Of a DNA stretch of 64,000 nt, positions 11,159 through 21,771 are shown one piece after another. Position 1 is the stretch's first letter. Each line of letters opens with the position of its first letter. A model generated the notes under the pieces. It searched no databases. It saw only the letters and a program-made list of their open reading frames with translations, and was not told where the DNA came from. The translations under genes were made by a program, and so were the position numbers. The DNA comes from Mycobacterium shimoidei. Lineage in GTDB: Bacteria > Actinomycetota > Actinomycetes > Mycobacteriales > Mycobacteriaceae. The stretch spans positions 248,001-312,000 of the forward strand of contig LQPU01000037.1 in assembly GCA_002101905.1 (NCBI GenBank), given 5' to 3'.

Positions 11159-14100
11159 ATGACGGGTGATCCGCGGACTACCAGCCTGCAGGAGTGCACT
11201 GACTTCACTCGCCTAGATGACATTCCCGCGTGGATTCCCCGGGCGTACACCGCCACCTACCGCGGTCCGCACGGTGATGCGCCCGAGACCGAGCGGCAGT
11301 TCGCCGATACCGCGGTCATCCAACGGGCCGCCGTCAAAGCGGTGACACCGGCGCTGCTGAGCGCCCACTTCCGGCTGGCACAACATCGCCGTTCCGGTGA
11401 AACGCGGGTGGCCGTCTACACCGCCGACGACCCCGCCGGGTTCGGCCCGGCGATGCAAGTCGTGACCGAGCAGGGCGGCATGCTGATGGATTCGGTCGCG
11501 GTGCTGTTGCATCGACTCGGGGTTGCCTACGTCGGCATCATGAATCCGATCTTCGTCGCGCACCGCAGCCCGACAGGTGAACTGCAAAGCATCGGCTCCA
11601 TCGACGCAGAGCGCCCACCGGACGGCGTCGAAGAGATGTGGATCCATGTGCAGCTCTCGCCGTCGGTGAACCGCAAGGCGCTGGCAGAAGCCGAACGGCT
11701 GCTGCCCAGCGTGCTCGGCGACGTGCGCCAGGTTGCGGCCGATGCGACCGCCATGATCACGGCACTCGATGCCGTCGCGCACGATGTCGAAGCCAACGAA
11801 CAAGGCCACTATTCGGCCCCGGACCGCGAAGATGTCGCCGCGTTGCTGCGCTGGCTTGCCGACGGGCACTTCGTGCTGCTGGGCTACCAGCGCGGCCCGA
11901 TATCCGACGGGCAGGTGTCGGTCGACGAATCGTCCCGGCTGGGTGTCTTGCGACTTCGCAAGGCGTCCCGGCCACGGTTGACCGAGGACGGCAAGCTGCT
12001 CGTCTTGGCCCAAGCCACCACTCCGAGCTACGTGCGCTTCGGCGCTTATCCCTACGTCGTCGTCATCCGGGAAAACGCCCAAAACACCGTCGTCGAGCAC
12101 CGCTTCGTCGGGCTTTTCACGGTTGCCGCGATGAACGCCAACGTCCTGGAAATCCCGTTGGTTGCCCGCCAGGTTCAGAAAGCGCTCGCGTTGGCCGAAC
12201 GCGACCCGAGCCATCCGGGCCAGCTGTTGCTCGATATCATCCAAACCGTTCCGCGTTCAGAGCTGTTCGCGCTCGATGCCGAGCGGCTGCTGGAGATGGC
12301 CACCGCCGTAGTGGATCTCGGATCGCGGCGCCGTGCACTGCTGTTCTTGCGCGCAGATCGACTCGGCCAACTGGTATCTTGCCTGGTTTATCTGCCACGC
12401 GACCGGTACACCACCGCGGTGCGATTGGAAATGCAGGACATCTTGGTCCGCGAACTCGGCGGCAGTAGCCTCGAATACACCGCTCGGGTCAGCGAAGCAC
12501 CCTGGGCGGTTGTGCATTTCGTTGTTCGACTACCGGATCGGTCCAGCGCCTCAGCGGTCGACACGTCCGATGAGAACAAGGCTCGCATCCAAGCGCTGCT
12601 CACTGAGGCGACACGTACCTGGGCCGACCGGCTGATGGGCGCGGTACAGACCGGCGCGATTGCGCAGAGCGAGGCCGAGCATTACGCGGACGCGTTTTCA
12701 GAGGCCTACAAACAGGTCGTCAGTCCCGCGGACGCCATCAAAGACATTGCCGTCATCGAATCGCTGACCGACGACTCCGTCAAGCTGGTGTTTGCCGACC
12801 GTGACGAGGGCGACGGGATCGCCCTGCTTACTTGGTATTTGGGTGGGCGGACGGCATCGTTGAGTCGGCTACTACCGATGCTGCAGTCCATGGGCGTGGT
12901 TGTGCTCGAGGAGCGACCGTTCACCGTTACTCGGCCCGACGGACTGGTGGTGTGGATCTACCAATTCAAAATCAAGCCGCATCCCACCATCCGACTGGCG
13001 CCGGAAGGACCCGAACGGGAGGCCACCGCGCAACGCTTCGCCGACGCGGTGACCGCGATCTGGCAGGGCCGGGCCGAAATCGACCGGTTCAACGAGCTCG
13101 TGCTGCGCGCCGGCCTGACCTGGCACCAAGTGGTGGTGCTGCGCGCCTACGCTAAATACCTGCGGCAGGCGGCATTTCCCTACAGCCAGGCCCACATAGA
13201 GTCAATTCTCAACGAGAATCCGAAGACCGCGGCGGCTTTGGTCGCACTGTTTGAGGCACTGTTCGATCCGGACCCCTCGGGATCGCGCGAAAGCCGGGAC
13301 GCACAAGCAGCTGCCGCTGCTGTCGCCGCAGATATCGATGCGCTGCAGAGCCTGGACACCGACCGAGTGCTGCGAGCATTCGCTTCGCTGATTCAGGCGA
13401 CGTTGCGTACCAATTACTTCGTCACAAAGGAAGGCTCGGCGCGCAGCCAAAATGCGCTAGCGGTGAAGCTCGATGCTCAACTGATCGACGAACTGCCGTT
13501 ACCGCGACCGAAATTCGAGATCTTCGTGTACTCACCGCGCGTGGAGGGTGTGCACTTGCGGTTCGGTCACGTGGCACGCGGCGGGTTGCGTTGGTCGGAT
13601 CGCCGCGAGGACTTCCGCACCGAGATCCTGGGTCTGGTCAAGGCGCAAGCGGTCAAAAACGCGGTCATCGTGCCGGTGGGTGCCAAGGGCGGATTCGTCG
13701 TCAAGCGACCGCCGCTGCCGACCGGTGACGCCGCCGCCGACCGCGATGCCGCCCGCGAGGAGGGCATCGCCTGCTACAAGCTGTTCATCTCCGGACTGCT
13801 GGAAATCACCGACAACGTCGACCACAGCACCGGCGAGGTCCGCGTCCCACCTCAGGTGGTGCGCCGCGACGGCGACGACGCCTACCTGGTGGTGGCCGCG
13901 GACAAGGGCACCGCCGCGTTCTCCGACATCGCCAACGACATCGCCAAGTCCTACGGATTCTGGTTGGGCGACGCGTTCGCCTCTGGCGGATCGGTGGGCT
14001 ACGACCACAAGGCCATGGGCATCACCGCCCGCGGCGCATGGGAAGCGGTGAAACGACATTTCCGGGAGATGGGGGTTGACACCCAAAGCGAGGACTTCAC

Positions 14101-16015
14101 CGTCGTCGGCATCGGCGACATGAGTGGTGACGTGTTCGGCAACGGCATGTTGCTGTCCAAGCACATTCGCCTGGTAGCCGCCTTCGATCACCGGCATGTC
14201 TTCCTCGACCCCAACCCGGACGCCGCGGCCTCGTGGCAGGAGCGCCGCCGACTGTTCGAGCTGCCACGTTCCAGTTGGGCGGACTACGACACGTCGCTGA
14301 TCAGCGAGGGTGGCGGGGTCTTCAGCCGCGAACACAAAACCATTCCGATCAGCGACCAGGTCCGCGCCACGCTGGGAATCGAAGATGACGTCAGCGAGAT
14401 GGCACCGCCGAACCTGGTGCGCGCCATCCTGAAAGCTCCGGTGGATCTGCTCTACAACGGGGGCATCGGGACTTACGTGAAGGCCGAGGCGGAATCTGAC
14501 TCCGAAGTCGGTGATCGGGCCAATGATCAGGTCCGCGTCAACGCAAATCAGTTGCGCGCCAAGGTCGTCGCCGAAGGAGGCAATCTCGGTGTCACGGCCC
14601 GCGGGCGCATTGAGTTCGATCTCTGCGGCGGCCGGATCAACACCGACGCGATGGACAACTCGGCCGGTGTGGATTGCTCCGACCATGAGGTCAACATCAA
14701 GATCCTGATCGACGCGCTGATCACCGCCGGCAAGATCAAACCCGAGGAACGCACCGGACTCCTCGAGTCGATGACCGACGAAGTCGCTGAGTTGGTCCTC
14801 ACCGACAATGTCGATCAAAACGACCTGCTGGGCACGAGCCGGGCCAATGCCGCCAGCTTGCTGCCGGTGCACGCCGACCTGATCAAGTATCTGGTGGCGG
14901 AACGCGGGCTGAACCGCGAACTGGAGGCCTTGCCGTCAGAAAAAGAGATTCACCGGCGCGCCGAGGCCGGTCTCGGACTCACTTCGCCAGAGCTGGCGAC
15001 GTTGATGGCGCACGTCAAACTGGCGCTGAAAGACGAGCTGTTGGCGACCGACCTTCCCGATCAGGAAGTGTTCGCTTCCCGCCTGCCGCAATACTTTCCG
15101 TCGGTGTTGCGGGATCGATTCGGTGGCGAGATCCGATCCCATCAGCTGCGCCGTGAGATCGTCACCACCATGCTGGTCAATGACTTGGTGGACACCGGCG
15201 GCATCACCTATGCGTATCGAGTCACCCAGGACGTCGGAGTAGGCCCAGTCGATGCGGTCCGGGCCTATGTGGCCACCGACGCGATTTTTGGGGTGGGCGA
15301 GCTGCGTCGGCAGATCCGCGCTGCCGACCTGCCGGTCACGCTGAGCGACCGGCTCACGCTGGATACCCGTCGACTGATCGACCGCGCCGCGCGCTGGCTA
15401 CTCAACTACCGTCCGCAACCACTCGCGGTGGGCGCGGAGGTCAACCGATTCGCCAAGAAGGTGCAAGAGCTCACCCCGCGGATGTCGGAGTGGCTGCGCG
15501 GCGACGACAAGGCCATCGTGGAAAAGGAGGCCGCCGAATTCGCTTCCCAAGGCGCCTCTGAGGAATTGGCCTATATGGTGGCCATCGGCCTGTATCGGTA
15601 TAGCCTGCTCGACATCATCGATATCGCCGATATCGACGAGCGCGACGCCGCCGAGGTTGCCGACACCTACTTCGCCTTGATGGACCGCCTCGGCACGGAC
15701 GGGCTGCTGACCGCGGTCTCCGAGCTGCCCCGGGATGACCGCTGGCATTCGTTGGCACGCTTGGCGATTCGCGACGACATCTATGCTTCCCTGCGGGCAT
15801 TGTGTTTCGACGTGCTGGCCGTCGGTGAGCCGGATGAAAGCGGGGAAGAGAAGATTGCCGAATGGGAACACACCAGCGCATCGCGAGTGGAACGGGCGCG
15901 CCGTACGCTCACCGAGATCTATGAAAGCGGCGCCAAAGACCTGGCGACGCTGTCGGTGGCGGCACGCCAGATCCGCCGTATGACGCGCACCAGCGGGCGG
16001 GGATCGTCAGGGTGA
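11159..16015 (+). CDS. gdh: NAD-specific glutamate dehydrogenase, large ~180 kDa class
   Basis: A 1618-residue protein of the L-180 NAD-GDH class (Rv2476c type). It converts glutamate and NAD+ to 2-oxoglutarate, ammonia and NADH. The long N-terminal half contains ACT-like regulatory regions. The catalytic block lies around residues 790-1250, with [15 protein letters not shown], the substrate Lys in V-G-A-K-G-G-F, and the dinucleotide-binding region near [13 protein letters not shown]. The helical C-terminal domain completes the protein. In mycobacteria this enzyme is controlled by the FHA protein GarA. The last 4 bases overlap the following thioesterase gene. Confidence 0.96.
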   Translation: MTGDPRTTSLQECTDFTRLDDIPAWIPRAYTATYRGPHGDAPETERQFADTAVIQRAAVKAVTPALLSAHFRLAQHRRSGETRVAVYTADDPAGFGPAMQVVTEQGGMLMDSVAVLLHRLGVAYVGIMNPIFVAHRSPTGELQSIGSIDAERPPDGVEEMWIHVQLSPSVNRKALAEAERLLPSVLGDVRQVAADATAMITALDAVAHDVEANEQGHYSAPDREDVAALLRWLADGHFVLLGYQRGPISDGQVSVDESSRLGVLRLRKASRPRLTEDGKLLVLAQATTPSYVRFGAYPYVVVIRENAQNTVVEHRFVGLFTVAAMNANVLEIPLVARQVQKALALAERDPSHPGQLLLDIIQTVPRSELFALDAERLLEMATAVVDLGSRRRALLFLRADRLGQLVSCLVYLPRDRYTTAVRLEMQDILVRELGGSSLEYTARVSEAPWAVVHFVVRLPDRSSASAVDTSDENKARIQALLTEATRTWADRLMGAVQTGAIAQSEAEHYADAFSEAYKQVVSPADAIKDIAVIESLTDDSVKLVFADRDEGDGIALLTWYLGGRTASLSRLLPMLQSMGVVVLEERPFTVTRPDGLVVWIYQFKIKPHPTIRLAPEGPEREATAQRFADAVTAIWQGRAEIDRFNELVLRAGLTWHQVVVLRAYAKYLRQAAFPYSQAHIESILNENPKTAAALVALFEALFDPDPSGSRESRDAQAAAAAVAADIDALQSLDTDRVLRAFASLIQATLRTNYFVTKEGSARSQNALAVKLDAQLIDELPLPRPKFEIFVYSPRVEGVHLRFGHVARGGLRWSDRREDFRTEILGLVKAQAVKNAVIVPVGAKGGFVVKRPPLPTGDAAADRDAAREEGIACYKLFISGLLEITDNVDHSTGEVRVPPQVVRRDGDDAYLVVAADKGTAAFSDIANDIAKSYGFWLGDAFASGGSVGYDHKAMGITARGAWEAVKRHFREMGVDTQSEDFTVVGIGDMSGDVFGNGMLLSKHIRLVAAFDHRHVFLDPNPDAAASWQERRRLFELPRSSWADYDTSLISEGGGVFSREHKTIPISDQVRATLGIEDDVSEMAPPNLVRAILKAPVDLLYNGGIGTYVKAEAESDSEVGDRANDQVRVNANQLRAKVVAEGGNLGVTARGRIEFDLCGGRINTDAMDNSAGVDCSDHEVNIKILIDALITAGKIKPEERTGLLESMTDEVAELVLTDNVDQNDLLGTSRANAASLLPVHADLIKYLVAERGLNRELEALPSEKEIHRRAEAGLGLTSPELATLMAHVKLALKDELLATDLPDQEVFASRLPQYFPSVLRDRFGGEIRSHQLRREIVTTMLVNDLVDTGGITYAYRVTQDVGVGPVDAVRAYVATDAIFGVGELRRQIRAADLPVTLSDRLTLDTRRLIDRAARWLLNYRPQPLAVGAEVNRFAKKVQELTPRMSEWLRGDDKAIVEKEAAEFASQGASEELAYMVAIGLYRYSLLDIIDIADIDERDAAEVADTYFALMDRLGTDGLLTAVSELPRDDRWHSLARLAIRDDIYASLRALCFDVLAVGEPDESGEEKIAEWEHTSASRVERARRTLTEIYESGAKDLATLSVAARQIRRMTRTSGRGSSG

Positions 16016-16425
16016 CCACGGGTTATGTCGCACCAGTGCCGGTGCGCTGGTCGGACATCGACATGTACCAGCACATCAACCACGCCACCATGGTCACCAT
16101 CCTCGAAGAGGCCCGTGTGCCGTTTCTGCGCGAGCCCTTCGAAGCCGATATCACCACCATCGGCTTGTTGATCGCCGACGTGCGGGTGACCTACAAAGAC
16201 CAACTGCGGCTGGCGGATTCCCCGCTGCAGGTGACCATGTGGGTCAAACGGCTACGCGCGGTGGACTTCACGATTGGCTACGAGGTGCGCTCGGTCAACG
16301 CCGAACCGCAATCCAAACCTGCCGTGATCGCCGAGACGCAGTTGGCCGCGGTCCACATCAAAGAGCAGCGGCTCGTGCGGCTCTCGCCGCAACAACGGGA
16401 ATACCTGCAGCGGTGGCTGCGGTAG
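16012..16425 (+). CDS. Acyl-CoA thioesterase, hot-dog fold (4HBT)
   Basis: A 137-residue single hot-dog-domain thioesterase (Rv2475c type). The family signature [14 protein letters not shown] is at residues 9-22, with the catalytic Asp in the D-I-D segment and the helix following H-I-N. It should hydrolyse acyl-CoA thioesters; the chain-length preference is unknown. GTG 16012 overlaps the gdh TGA by 4 bases, so it is translationally coupled to glutamate dehydrogenase. Confidence 0.88.
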   Translation: MTTGYVAPVPVRWSDIDMYQHINHATMVTILEEARVPFLREPFEADITTIGLLIADVRVTYKDQLRLADSPLQVTMWVKRLRAVDFTIGYEVRSVNAEPQSKPAVIAETQLAAVHIKEQRLVRLSPQQREYLQRWLR

Positions 16426-17072
16426 GCGAACGCGGGCTGTGGTTGGACACGGCGCACCGCACGGATCTGGCCACGTTCGCCGAGCGGGCGCTGCGTCTTG
16501 ACGACGCAGCCGTGGTCCGGCTGCGGATCCGCTCGACTGAGGCGTTCACCGCTTGGGTCGCCACGGGTTTCGACGTGTTGGCCAGCAGAGTGGTGGCCGG
16601 CACCGTGCGGCCCGACGATATGTCCGTTGCCGCCGACGAATTGGTGCGCGGGCTTGCTGCGATGGACGATGCCGGCTACGTCGATCCCGGCTTTCCGATG
16701 GATTCGGCGTGGCGCAGCGCGCTGCCGCCGGACTCCGGGTTCACCCACCTCGACGACGTACCCGCGCGGCTGATGCTGCAGCTGTCGCAGCGCGGTGCCG
16801 AACTGGCGAAGGATTACGGCAGCGCGCACGGTCCACCCGTATCGCTGCTCGACCAGGAGGTGCTTCGGGTGAGCTCCGCCGGCAACAGCGTCGGAGTTCC
16901 CATGCGTTGCGTATTCGCCCTCGCCGCAATGGGTTTTCTGCCGCAGTCACCGGAGGCCGTCGATGCCAACGAAATCGTGCGGGTGCGGATACTGCCGACA
17001 TGGTTGCGCGTCGATGCGCGGTTCGGTTCGGTCTACCGCCGACGCGGGGATCCTGCGCTGCTGGCGTTATAG
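16413..17072 (+). CDS. Conserved mycobacterial protein of unknown function (Rv2474c type)
   Basis: A 219-residue protein. I place the start at GTG 16413 because it lies inside the end of the thioesterase gene (13-base overlap) and gives a length close to the ~217 I recall for Rv2474c; the frame is open further upstream. The protein is soluble with no signal peptide. It contains an Ala/Arg-rich helical N-terminal half and a C-terminal β-rich part with repeated hydrophobic V-R-V-R-I-L-P-T-W-L-R strands. I recognise no catalytic motif. Its position as the last gene of the gdh-thioesterase unit is the only functional clue. Confidence 0.75.
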   Translation: MAAVGERGLWLDTAHRTDLATFAERALRLDDAAVVRLRIRSTEAFTAWVATGFDVLASRVVAGTVRPDDMSVAADELVRGLAAMDDAGYVDPGFPMDSAWRSALPPDSGFTHLDDVPARLMLQLSQRGAELAKDYGSAHGPPVSLLDQEVLRVSSAGNSVGVPMRCVFALAAMGFLPQSPEAVDANEIVRVRILPTWLRVDARFGSVYRRRGDPALLAL

Positions 17073-17185
17073 CGCTCCGGCGGCTGCGCAGGCGTTTTCC
17101 GGCCAATACTGAGATTTGGCTGAGAATAAAATTTGGTTTGTGTAAGTTGCTGGGCAGCTCAAATCACCTGTAGCGGGAGGTCGCA

Positions 17186-18682
17186 ATGGCGCGCTGTCGG
17201 TTGGGGTCGCTGAGCAGCGTGGTGGTGGTGCTGGCCAGTGCGGTACTCAGCGTCTCGTTGATGACGCCGCCGTCGGCACCCGCGACCGAAGCGAAATCGC
17301 TAGAGGCAGACGCGGTCCTGATGGACACCGAGTCGTTGATCGTCGGGCCCAGCGGTGTGCCGATACCCCCGCAGAGCTACATCGATGCCGTCAGCGAGCG
17401 ATTCATTGATCCGGCCATGCCGTTTTTCCCGGGACAGCCGGTGTTCTCGGTGGATCACGCGAACGCCGTGTTCACACCGGAGGGGCTGCAGCCGCTCAAC
17501 GGGATCAAAGTCTTACCCCTCGACCCATCGGTAGCGCAGGGCGCCACGATCGTCGAAAACACGATCGACCAGCAGCTCGCCGCCGGAAACGACGTCGTCT
17601 ACTCCGGTTACTCACAGAGCTCCACGATTGCCTCGCAGGTGATGCGTGACCTGCTGGCGCTACCCATGGCCGAGCAGCCCACCGCGGACCAACTGTCCTT
17701 CGTGCTGCTCGCCGACCCCAACAATCCCGACGGCGGTCTGCTGTCGCGCTTCGGCGACCCGACCCTGCCGCCGCTGACTCTGCCGAGTTTGCAGCTCACC
17801 TTCAGCCCCGCGACCCCGTCGAACACTGTTTGGGAAACCGCGATCTATACGCGCGAATACGACGGTTTCGCCGACTTCCCCAAGTACCCAATCAATTTCC
17901 TGTCCACGCTCAACGCTTTCATCGGCCTGCAAACCCTGCACAGCGCCTACCCCGAGCTCACCCCCGAACAGCTCGCGACCGCTGTTGAGGTGCCCACGTC
18001 TGCGGGCTACACCGGCGCCACCACCTACTGGATGATCCCCACCGAGCATCTGCCGCTCGCGGAGTTGATTCGCCAAATCCCAGTCGTGGGAACACCGCTG
18101 GCCGATCTGCTCGAGCCGGACTTGCGGGTGCTGGTCAACCTCGGCTACGGACCGGACCCAGACGTCGGATGGTCGACCACGGGCGCGGATCTGCCCACGC
18201 CGTTCGGGCTGTTCCCGACCTTCACCCCAGAGCAGTTCGATGCGGTCGTGGACGCGTTGGTGACGGGCACTCAAGACGGATTCACCAAAGCAGTCGGCGA
18301 CCTACAGTCCATGGACCTAAGCGCGGAATTGACTGGCCTTTTCGCGCCGGCGCCCGGCGTCGACGCGCTGGGCACAGCGGTGAGTGCGGATCCGATAACC
18401 GACCTCACCGATATTGTGAATGCCCTTAGCGGCGCCGCCTCGGCTGCGTACTCGAGCCTGCTCGGACTGGCGGATATCGCCAACGCGCTGGTTTTGATGC
18501 CGGTGTATGACCTCAGTCTGTTCATGCAAGAAGTGGCCGAAGGTGACCTGCTGGGCGCGGTCGGCATGCCCATTGCCGCCGACATCGCACTGGGCACCTT
18601 GGCGGCCGGCTTCAGTTTGACCGTGGTCACGAATGCCGTGACAGCGGTTTCCGATGAACTCGCGGGGCTGTTCGCGTTCTGA
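17186..18682 (+). CDS. Secreted PE-PPE-domain serine hydrolase without a PE or PPE head
   Basis: A 498-residue protein with an N-terminal signal peptide or membrane anchor (residues ~8-30, V-V-V-V-L-A-S-A-V-L followed by a Thr/Pro/Ala linker). A PE-PPE hydrolase domain (PF08237 type) occupies residues ~60-290. Its α/β-hydrolase nucleophile elbow is G-Y-S-Q-S, preceded by the strand N-D-V-V-Y-S. The region after ~residue 370 is Ala/Leu-rich and may associate with the membrane. In many mycobacterial proteins this hydrolase is fused behind a PE or PPE domain; here a conventional signal replaces it. A GGGAGG ribosome site precedes the ATG. The TGA abuts the aglA stop with no gap. A cell-wall or lipid esterase role is inferred. 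Confidence 0.82.
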   Translation: MARCRLGSLSSVVVVLASAVLSVSLMTPPSAPATEAKSLEADAVLMDTESLIVGPSGVPIPPQSYIDAVSERFIDPAMPFFPGQPVFSVDHANAVFTPEGLQPLNGIKVLPLDPSVAQGATIVENTIDQQLAAGNDVVYSGYSQSSTIASQVMRDLLALPMAEQPTADQLSFVLLADPNNPDGGLLSRFGDPTLPPLTLPSLQLTFSPATPSNTVWETAIYTREYDGFADFPKYPINFLSTLNAFIGLQTLHSAYPELTPEQLATAVEVPTSAGYTGATTYWMIPTEHLPLAELIRQIPVVGTPLADLLEPDLRVLVNLGYGPDPDVGWSTTGADLPTPFGLFPTFTPEQFDAVVDALVTGTQDGFTKAVGDLQSMDLSAELTGLFAPAPGVDALGTAVSADPITDLTDIVNALSGAASAAYSSLLGLADIANALVLMPVYDLSLFMQEVAEGDLLGAVGMPIAADIALGTLAAGFSLTVVTNAVTAVSDELAGLFAF

Positions 18683-20263
18683 TCACGAAGCCAGCCACGC
18701 CGCGGCGTTGGGCGGCAAGCGATGGTTGGCCAGCGGCGCACTGGCCAGCAGCAGTTCGCCATCGGGAAGCCGCACCGGTCGATTGCCGGCATTGAGCACG
18801 CAGAGCAGCCCACCGGGACGGGCGAACATCAACGTGCTGCCCGGTGTCGTCAACCATTCGATCCGCCCGCCGGAGAATTCCGCACGTTTCTCCCGTATTT
18901 CGAGGGCTCGGCGGAAGAACGACAATGTCGAGTCCGCATCGGCGAGTTGGCGCTCGACGGTAAGTGGCGCCCAGTCCGTCGGCATCGGCAACCAGGTCTT
19001 TTTCGACGGGGAGAACCCGAACGGGGGAGTGTCGCCCTCCCAGGGCATCGGAACGCGGCACCCGTCGCGCCCGCGGTCGGTGTGTCCGGAGCGCTCCCAC
19101 GTCGGGTCCTGCAGAACTTCGTCGGGCAGTTCGACATTGGGCAGCCCGAGTTCCTGCCCGTTGTAGATGAACACTGCGCCGGGCAGCGCCAGCATGACCA
19201 TCGCCATTGCCCGCGCCCGGTGCAGCCCGACCGCACCGCCGCCGTACCGGGTCACCTCCCGGTCGACGTCGTGGTTGGACAATGTCCATGTCGGCGTGGC
19301 ATTTTCGATCGCCGCGGCAGCCAACGAGTTGTCGATGGCGTCGCGGATGTCGGCGGCGTCGAAGCGCGCCTGCACCAGCCGGAAATTGAAGCCGAGGTGT
19401 AGCTCGTCGGGACGCAGGTACTCGGCCCAGCGGGCGTTGTCGTGAACCCACACTTCGCCGATGGTCACCGCGTCGGGGTAATCGTTCATGACGGTGCGGA
19501 TATCGCGGTGGATCGCGTGCACGTCGGGATGGTTGAACCGCGGGTCGTCGTCTCTGTTGCGCAGCATCCGGTCACGCTCGACGGCCTCCATGTCTGGCAG
19601 GTCCGGCGGCTTGGCCATCCCGTGCGCGACGTCGATACGAAAGCCGTCGACGCCGCGTTCCAACCAAAACCGCAGTGTCTTCTCGAAATCGTCAAACACG
19701 TCCGGGTTGGCCCAGTTGAGGTCCGGCTGCTCGGCATCGAAGAGGTGCAGGTACCACTGACCCGGCCTGCCGTCGGGTTCGACGACCCGGGTCCAGGCCG
19801 GCCCGCCGAAGACTGATTCCCAGTTGTTCGGCGGTTGCTCGCCGGCGGGGCCGCGGCCGTCGCGAAACAGGTAGCGGTCGCGCGCGGGGCTTCCCGGCCC
19901 GGCGGACAGCGCCGCCTGAAACCACGGGTGCGCAGAGCTGGTGTGGTTGGGCACCAGATCCATGGTGATCTTGATGCCTCGCTGATGCGCCGCCGTGATC
20001 AGCCGGTCCAAGGCGGTCAGCCCGCCGAACAGCGGGTCCACGTCACGAGGATCGGCGACGTCATAGCCGTGGTCGACCATTGGTGAGACGGTGACCGGGT
20101 TGAGCCAGATCGCGTCGACGCCCAGCAGGGCCAGGTAGTCCAGTCGGGCCAGTACCCCGTCCAGGTCGCCGACGCCGTCGCCGTTGCTGTCGGCGAACGA
20201 GCGCGGATACACCTGGTAGAAGATGGCGTCGCACCACCACGGCCGCGGTGTATCGGCCCGCAT
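18683..20263 (-). CDS. aglA: Alpha-glucosidase AglA (GH13)
   Basis: A 526-residue GH13 enzyme (Rv2471 type) for α-1,4/1,6-glucosides such as maltose or isomaltose-type oligosaccharides. It shows the GH13 conserved regions: D-L-V-P-N-H, the nucleophile Asp in G-F-R-I-D-V-A-H-G-M, the acid Glu in I-G-E-V-W-V, and the transition-state Asp in L-S-N-H-D-V-D-R. It lies downstream of glbO on the minus strand, and its ATG overlaps the glbO TGA by one base, so it is translated in a two-gene unit. It is convergent with, and directly adjacent to, the PE-PPE hydrolase gene. Confidence 0.94.
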   Translation of the reverse strand: MRADTPRPWWCDAIFYQVYPRSFADSNGDGVGDLDGVLARLDYLALLGVDAIWLNPVTVSPMVDHGYDVADPRDVDPLFGGLTALDRLITAAHQRGIKITMDLVPNHTSSAHPWFQAALSAGPGSPARDRYLFRDGRGPAGEQPPNNWESVFGGPAWTRVVEPDGRPGQWYLHLFDAEQPDLNWANPDVFDDFEKTLRFWLERGVDGFRIDVAHGMAKPPDLPDMEAVERDRMLRNRDDDPRFNHPDVHAIHRDIRTVMNDYPDAVTIGEVWVHDNARWAEYLRPDELHLGFNFRLVQARFDAADIRDAIDNSLAAAAIENATPTWTLSNHDVDREVTRYGGGAVGLHRARAMAMVMLALPGAVFIYNGQELGLPNVELPDEVLQDPTWERSGHTDRGRDGCRVPMPWEGDTPPFGFSPSKKTWLPMPTDWAPLTVERQLADADSTLSFFRRALEIREKRAEFSGGRIEWLTTPGSTLMFARPGGLLCVLNAGNRPVRLPDGELLLASAPLANHRLPPNAAAWLAS

Positions 20264-20661
20264 CAGAGCGCGGAGTTCACCAGCGAGTTCGCCGCCATCT
20301 GCAGGTAATCCAGCAGCTCCCGGCGGTGTTCGTCGTCAAGGGTGGCCGAGTCGATCGAAGCGACCGCCGTGTGCATGCAGCGCAGCCACGCATCGCGTTC
20401 GATCGGCGAAATCCGAAACGGCACATGCCGCATCCTCAGCCGGGGGTGACCGCGCCGATCCGAGTAAGTTCGCGGGCCGCCCCAATACTGCTCGAGGAAC
20501 ATCCGCAATCGCTCTTCGGCGCCGGCCAAATCGTCTTCGGGGTACAGCGGGCGCAGGATCTCGTCCTCAGCGACCAACTCGTAGAAACGCGCAACGATGG
20601 CGTGGAAGGTGTCGGCGCCGCCGACGGCGTCGTAAAACGACTGCTGCTGTACTGGTTCCAT
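20263..20661 (-). CDS. glbO: Truncated haemoglobin O (GlbO)
   Basis: A 132-residue group II truncated haemoglobin (Rv2470 type). Features include S-F-Y-D-A-V-G-G near the N-terminus, [11 protein letters not shown], the group [11 protein letters not shown] block, the proximal-His helix segment around R-H-V-P-F-R-I, and an invariant Trp in D-A-W-L-R. It binds haem and oxygen and is associated with respiratory membranes or oxidative stress in mycobacteria. It is the first gene of the glbO-aglA unit and is divergent from the HNH nuclease gene. Confidence 0.95.
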   Translation of the reverse strand: MEPVQQQSFYDAVGGADTFHAIVARFYELVAEDEILRPLYPEDDLAGAEERLRMFLEQYWGGPRTYSDRRGHPRLRMRHVPFRISPIERDAWLRCMHTAVASIDSATLDDEHRRELLDYLQMAANSLVNSAL

Positions 20662-20795
20662 CGTTTCTCATTGTGGGGCATCGGCGGAGGTCGTTGCGCA
20701 CCCGGACCTGTTGTTCACCTTATTGACCAGCGAACACCGACCAATTTAGCGTGCAGTGGATGCCGAATCATGGTGGACTGTTCGGCGGAGGACGT

Positions 20796-21443
20796 ATGGC
20801 GCACCATAAAGGGCGCCGCGACCACCGCACATCCGGTGCCGCGGCGGGGCTCACCCGGCCCGTGGGTCGGTCATGCCTGCATAGCGTCGAAACCAACCCA
20901 CCTGCGTCGCGTGACTCCGGATCGATCTGGAATCGTCGCCGGGTGCTGCTGCTGAACTCCACCTACGAGCCGCTTACCGCGTTGCCGATGCGGCGGGCCA
21001 TCATCATGCTGGTCTGCGGGAAAGCCGACGTCGTTCACGACGACCCGGCCGGTCCGGTGATCCATTCGGCAACGCGATCGATCGTCGTGCCGTCGGTGAT
21101 CCGGTTGCGGTCCTTCGTTCGGGTGCCGTATCGCGCCCGGGTTCCGATGACCCGAGCGGCGCTGATGCACCGGGACCGCTTCAGCTGCGCGTACTGCGGC
21201 GCCAAGGCCGACACGGTCGACCATGTGGTACCCCGCAGCCGCGGCGGCACCCACTCGTGGGAGAACTGCGTGGCGTGCTGCTCGACCTGCAACCATCGCA
21301 AGGGCGATCGGCTGCTGAACGAGCTTGGCTGGTCGTTGCGGCTGGCGCCGACGCGGCCCAAGGGACAGCACTGGCGGCTGCTGTCGAGCGTCAAGGAGCT
21401 CGACCCTTCGTGGGCGAGGTATCTGGGTGAGGGCGCCGCCTAG
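20796..21443 (+). CDS. HNH endonuclease family protein (Rv2469c type)
   Basis: A ~215-residue protein. The C-terminal half holds the HNH ββα-metal nuclease: C-A-Y-C-G, then D-H-V-V-P-R-S-R-G-G, E-N-C-V-A-C-C and C-N-H-R-K-G-D. Two Cys pairs form the structural zinc site and the D-H pair is catalytic. The N-terminal half (L-L-N-S-T-Y-E-P-L-T) is typical of this actinobacterial subfamily. I chose ATG 20796 because GGCGGAGG lies just upstream; GTG 20751 is in frame and possible. A nicking or double-strand nuclease activity is expected from the family, with unknown targets. The neighbour downstream encodes an oxidase subunit, so the pairing gives no functional hint. Confidence 0.88.
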   Translation: MAHHKGRRDHRTSGAAAGLTRPVGRSCLHSVETNPPASRDSGSIWNRRRVLLLNSTYEPLTALPMRRAIIMLVCGKADVVHDDPAGPVIHSATRSIVVPSVIRLRSFVRVPYRARVPMTRAALMHRDRFSCAYCGAKADTVDHVVPRSRGGTHSWENCVACCSTCNHRKGDRLLNELGWSLRLAPTRPKGQHWRLLSSVKELDPSWARYLGEGAA

Positions 21444-21488
21444 CCCGGCGACGATGCAGAGCGCGTAGCGCGATGAGGAGGAGCCGGG
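21444..21488 (+). repeat. Solo MIRU-like element
   Basis: A 45-bp element directly after the HNH stop codon. It starts CCCGGC, continues GACGATGCAGAGCGCG, contains GAGGAGGAGC and ends GCCGGG, so its outer ends are inverted repeats. The order of words is the same as in the 53-bp tandem repeats at 61651-61826 and agrees with the M. tuberculosis MIRU pattern as I recall it. It separates the HNH gene from ctaJ. Confidence 0.7.
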
Positions 21489-21528
21489 CAAATCGATGTC
21501 GCACGCCTGATGGGATACGGTTTGCGTC

Positions 21529-21771
21529 GTGAGCATGATGCAAATCCACCTTTACGTCGTGGGCATCCCGTTATTGCTGGTGATCGTGCTGGTGGCGCTG
21601 ATCTGGTCGCGCAAGGGCGTGCATCCGGAGACCTACAAGATGTCGGAGCCGTGGACGCATCCGCCGATCCTGTGGGCGGCAACCGACGAGGCTGTCGGTG
21701 GGCACGGTGCGCATCCGGGTCATGGCACATCGGAGTTCAGCGTGGGAGGTGGCGCAAGTGGCAGCTGGTGA
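21529..21771 (+). CDS. ctaJ: aa3-type cytochrome c oxidase accessory subunit CtaJ
   Basis: An 80-residue protein with one N-terminal membrane helix (residues ~6-26, [17 protein letters not shown]) followed by [12 protein letters not shown]. This matches the small CtaJ subunit described in the mycobacterial CIII2CIV2 supercomplex, and I recall its gene sitting next to the DUF5130 gene in M. smegmatis as it does here. The tail is His/Gly-rich. A -10-like TACGGT lies 7 bases before GTG 21529, so translation may be leaderless; ATG 21535 is an alternative start. The 3' end overlaps the next gene by 14 bases. Confidence 0.78.
   Translation: MSMMQIHLYVVGIPLLLVIVLVALIWSRKGVHPETYKMSEPWTHPPILWAATDEAVGGHGAHPGHGTSEFSVGGGASGSW

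Noticed and set aside
13532..14872. A 446-codon open frame on the minus strand inside gdh, and similar long antisense frames at 5915-7066 and 55883-57304
   Set aside because: They mirror strong, conserved genes on the other strand; GC-rich third positions open such frames. Their products are low in complexity and rich in Arg/His/Gln with no recognised motif.
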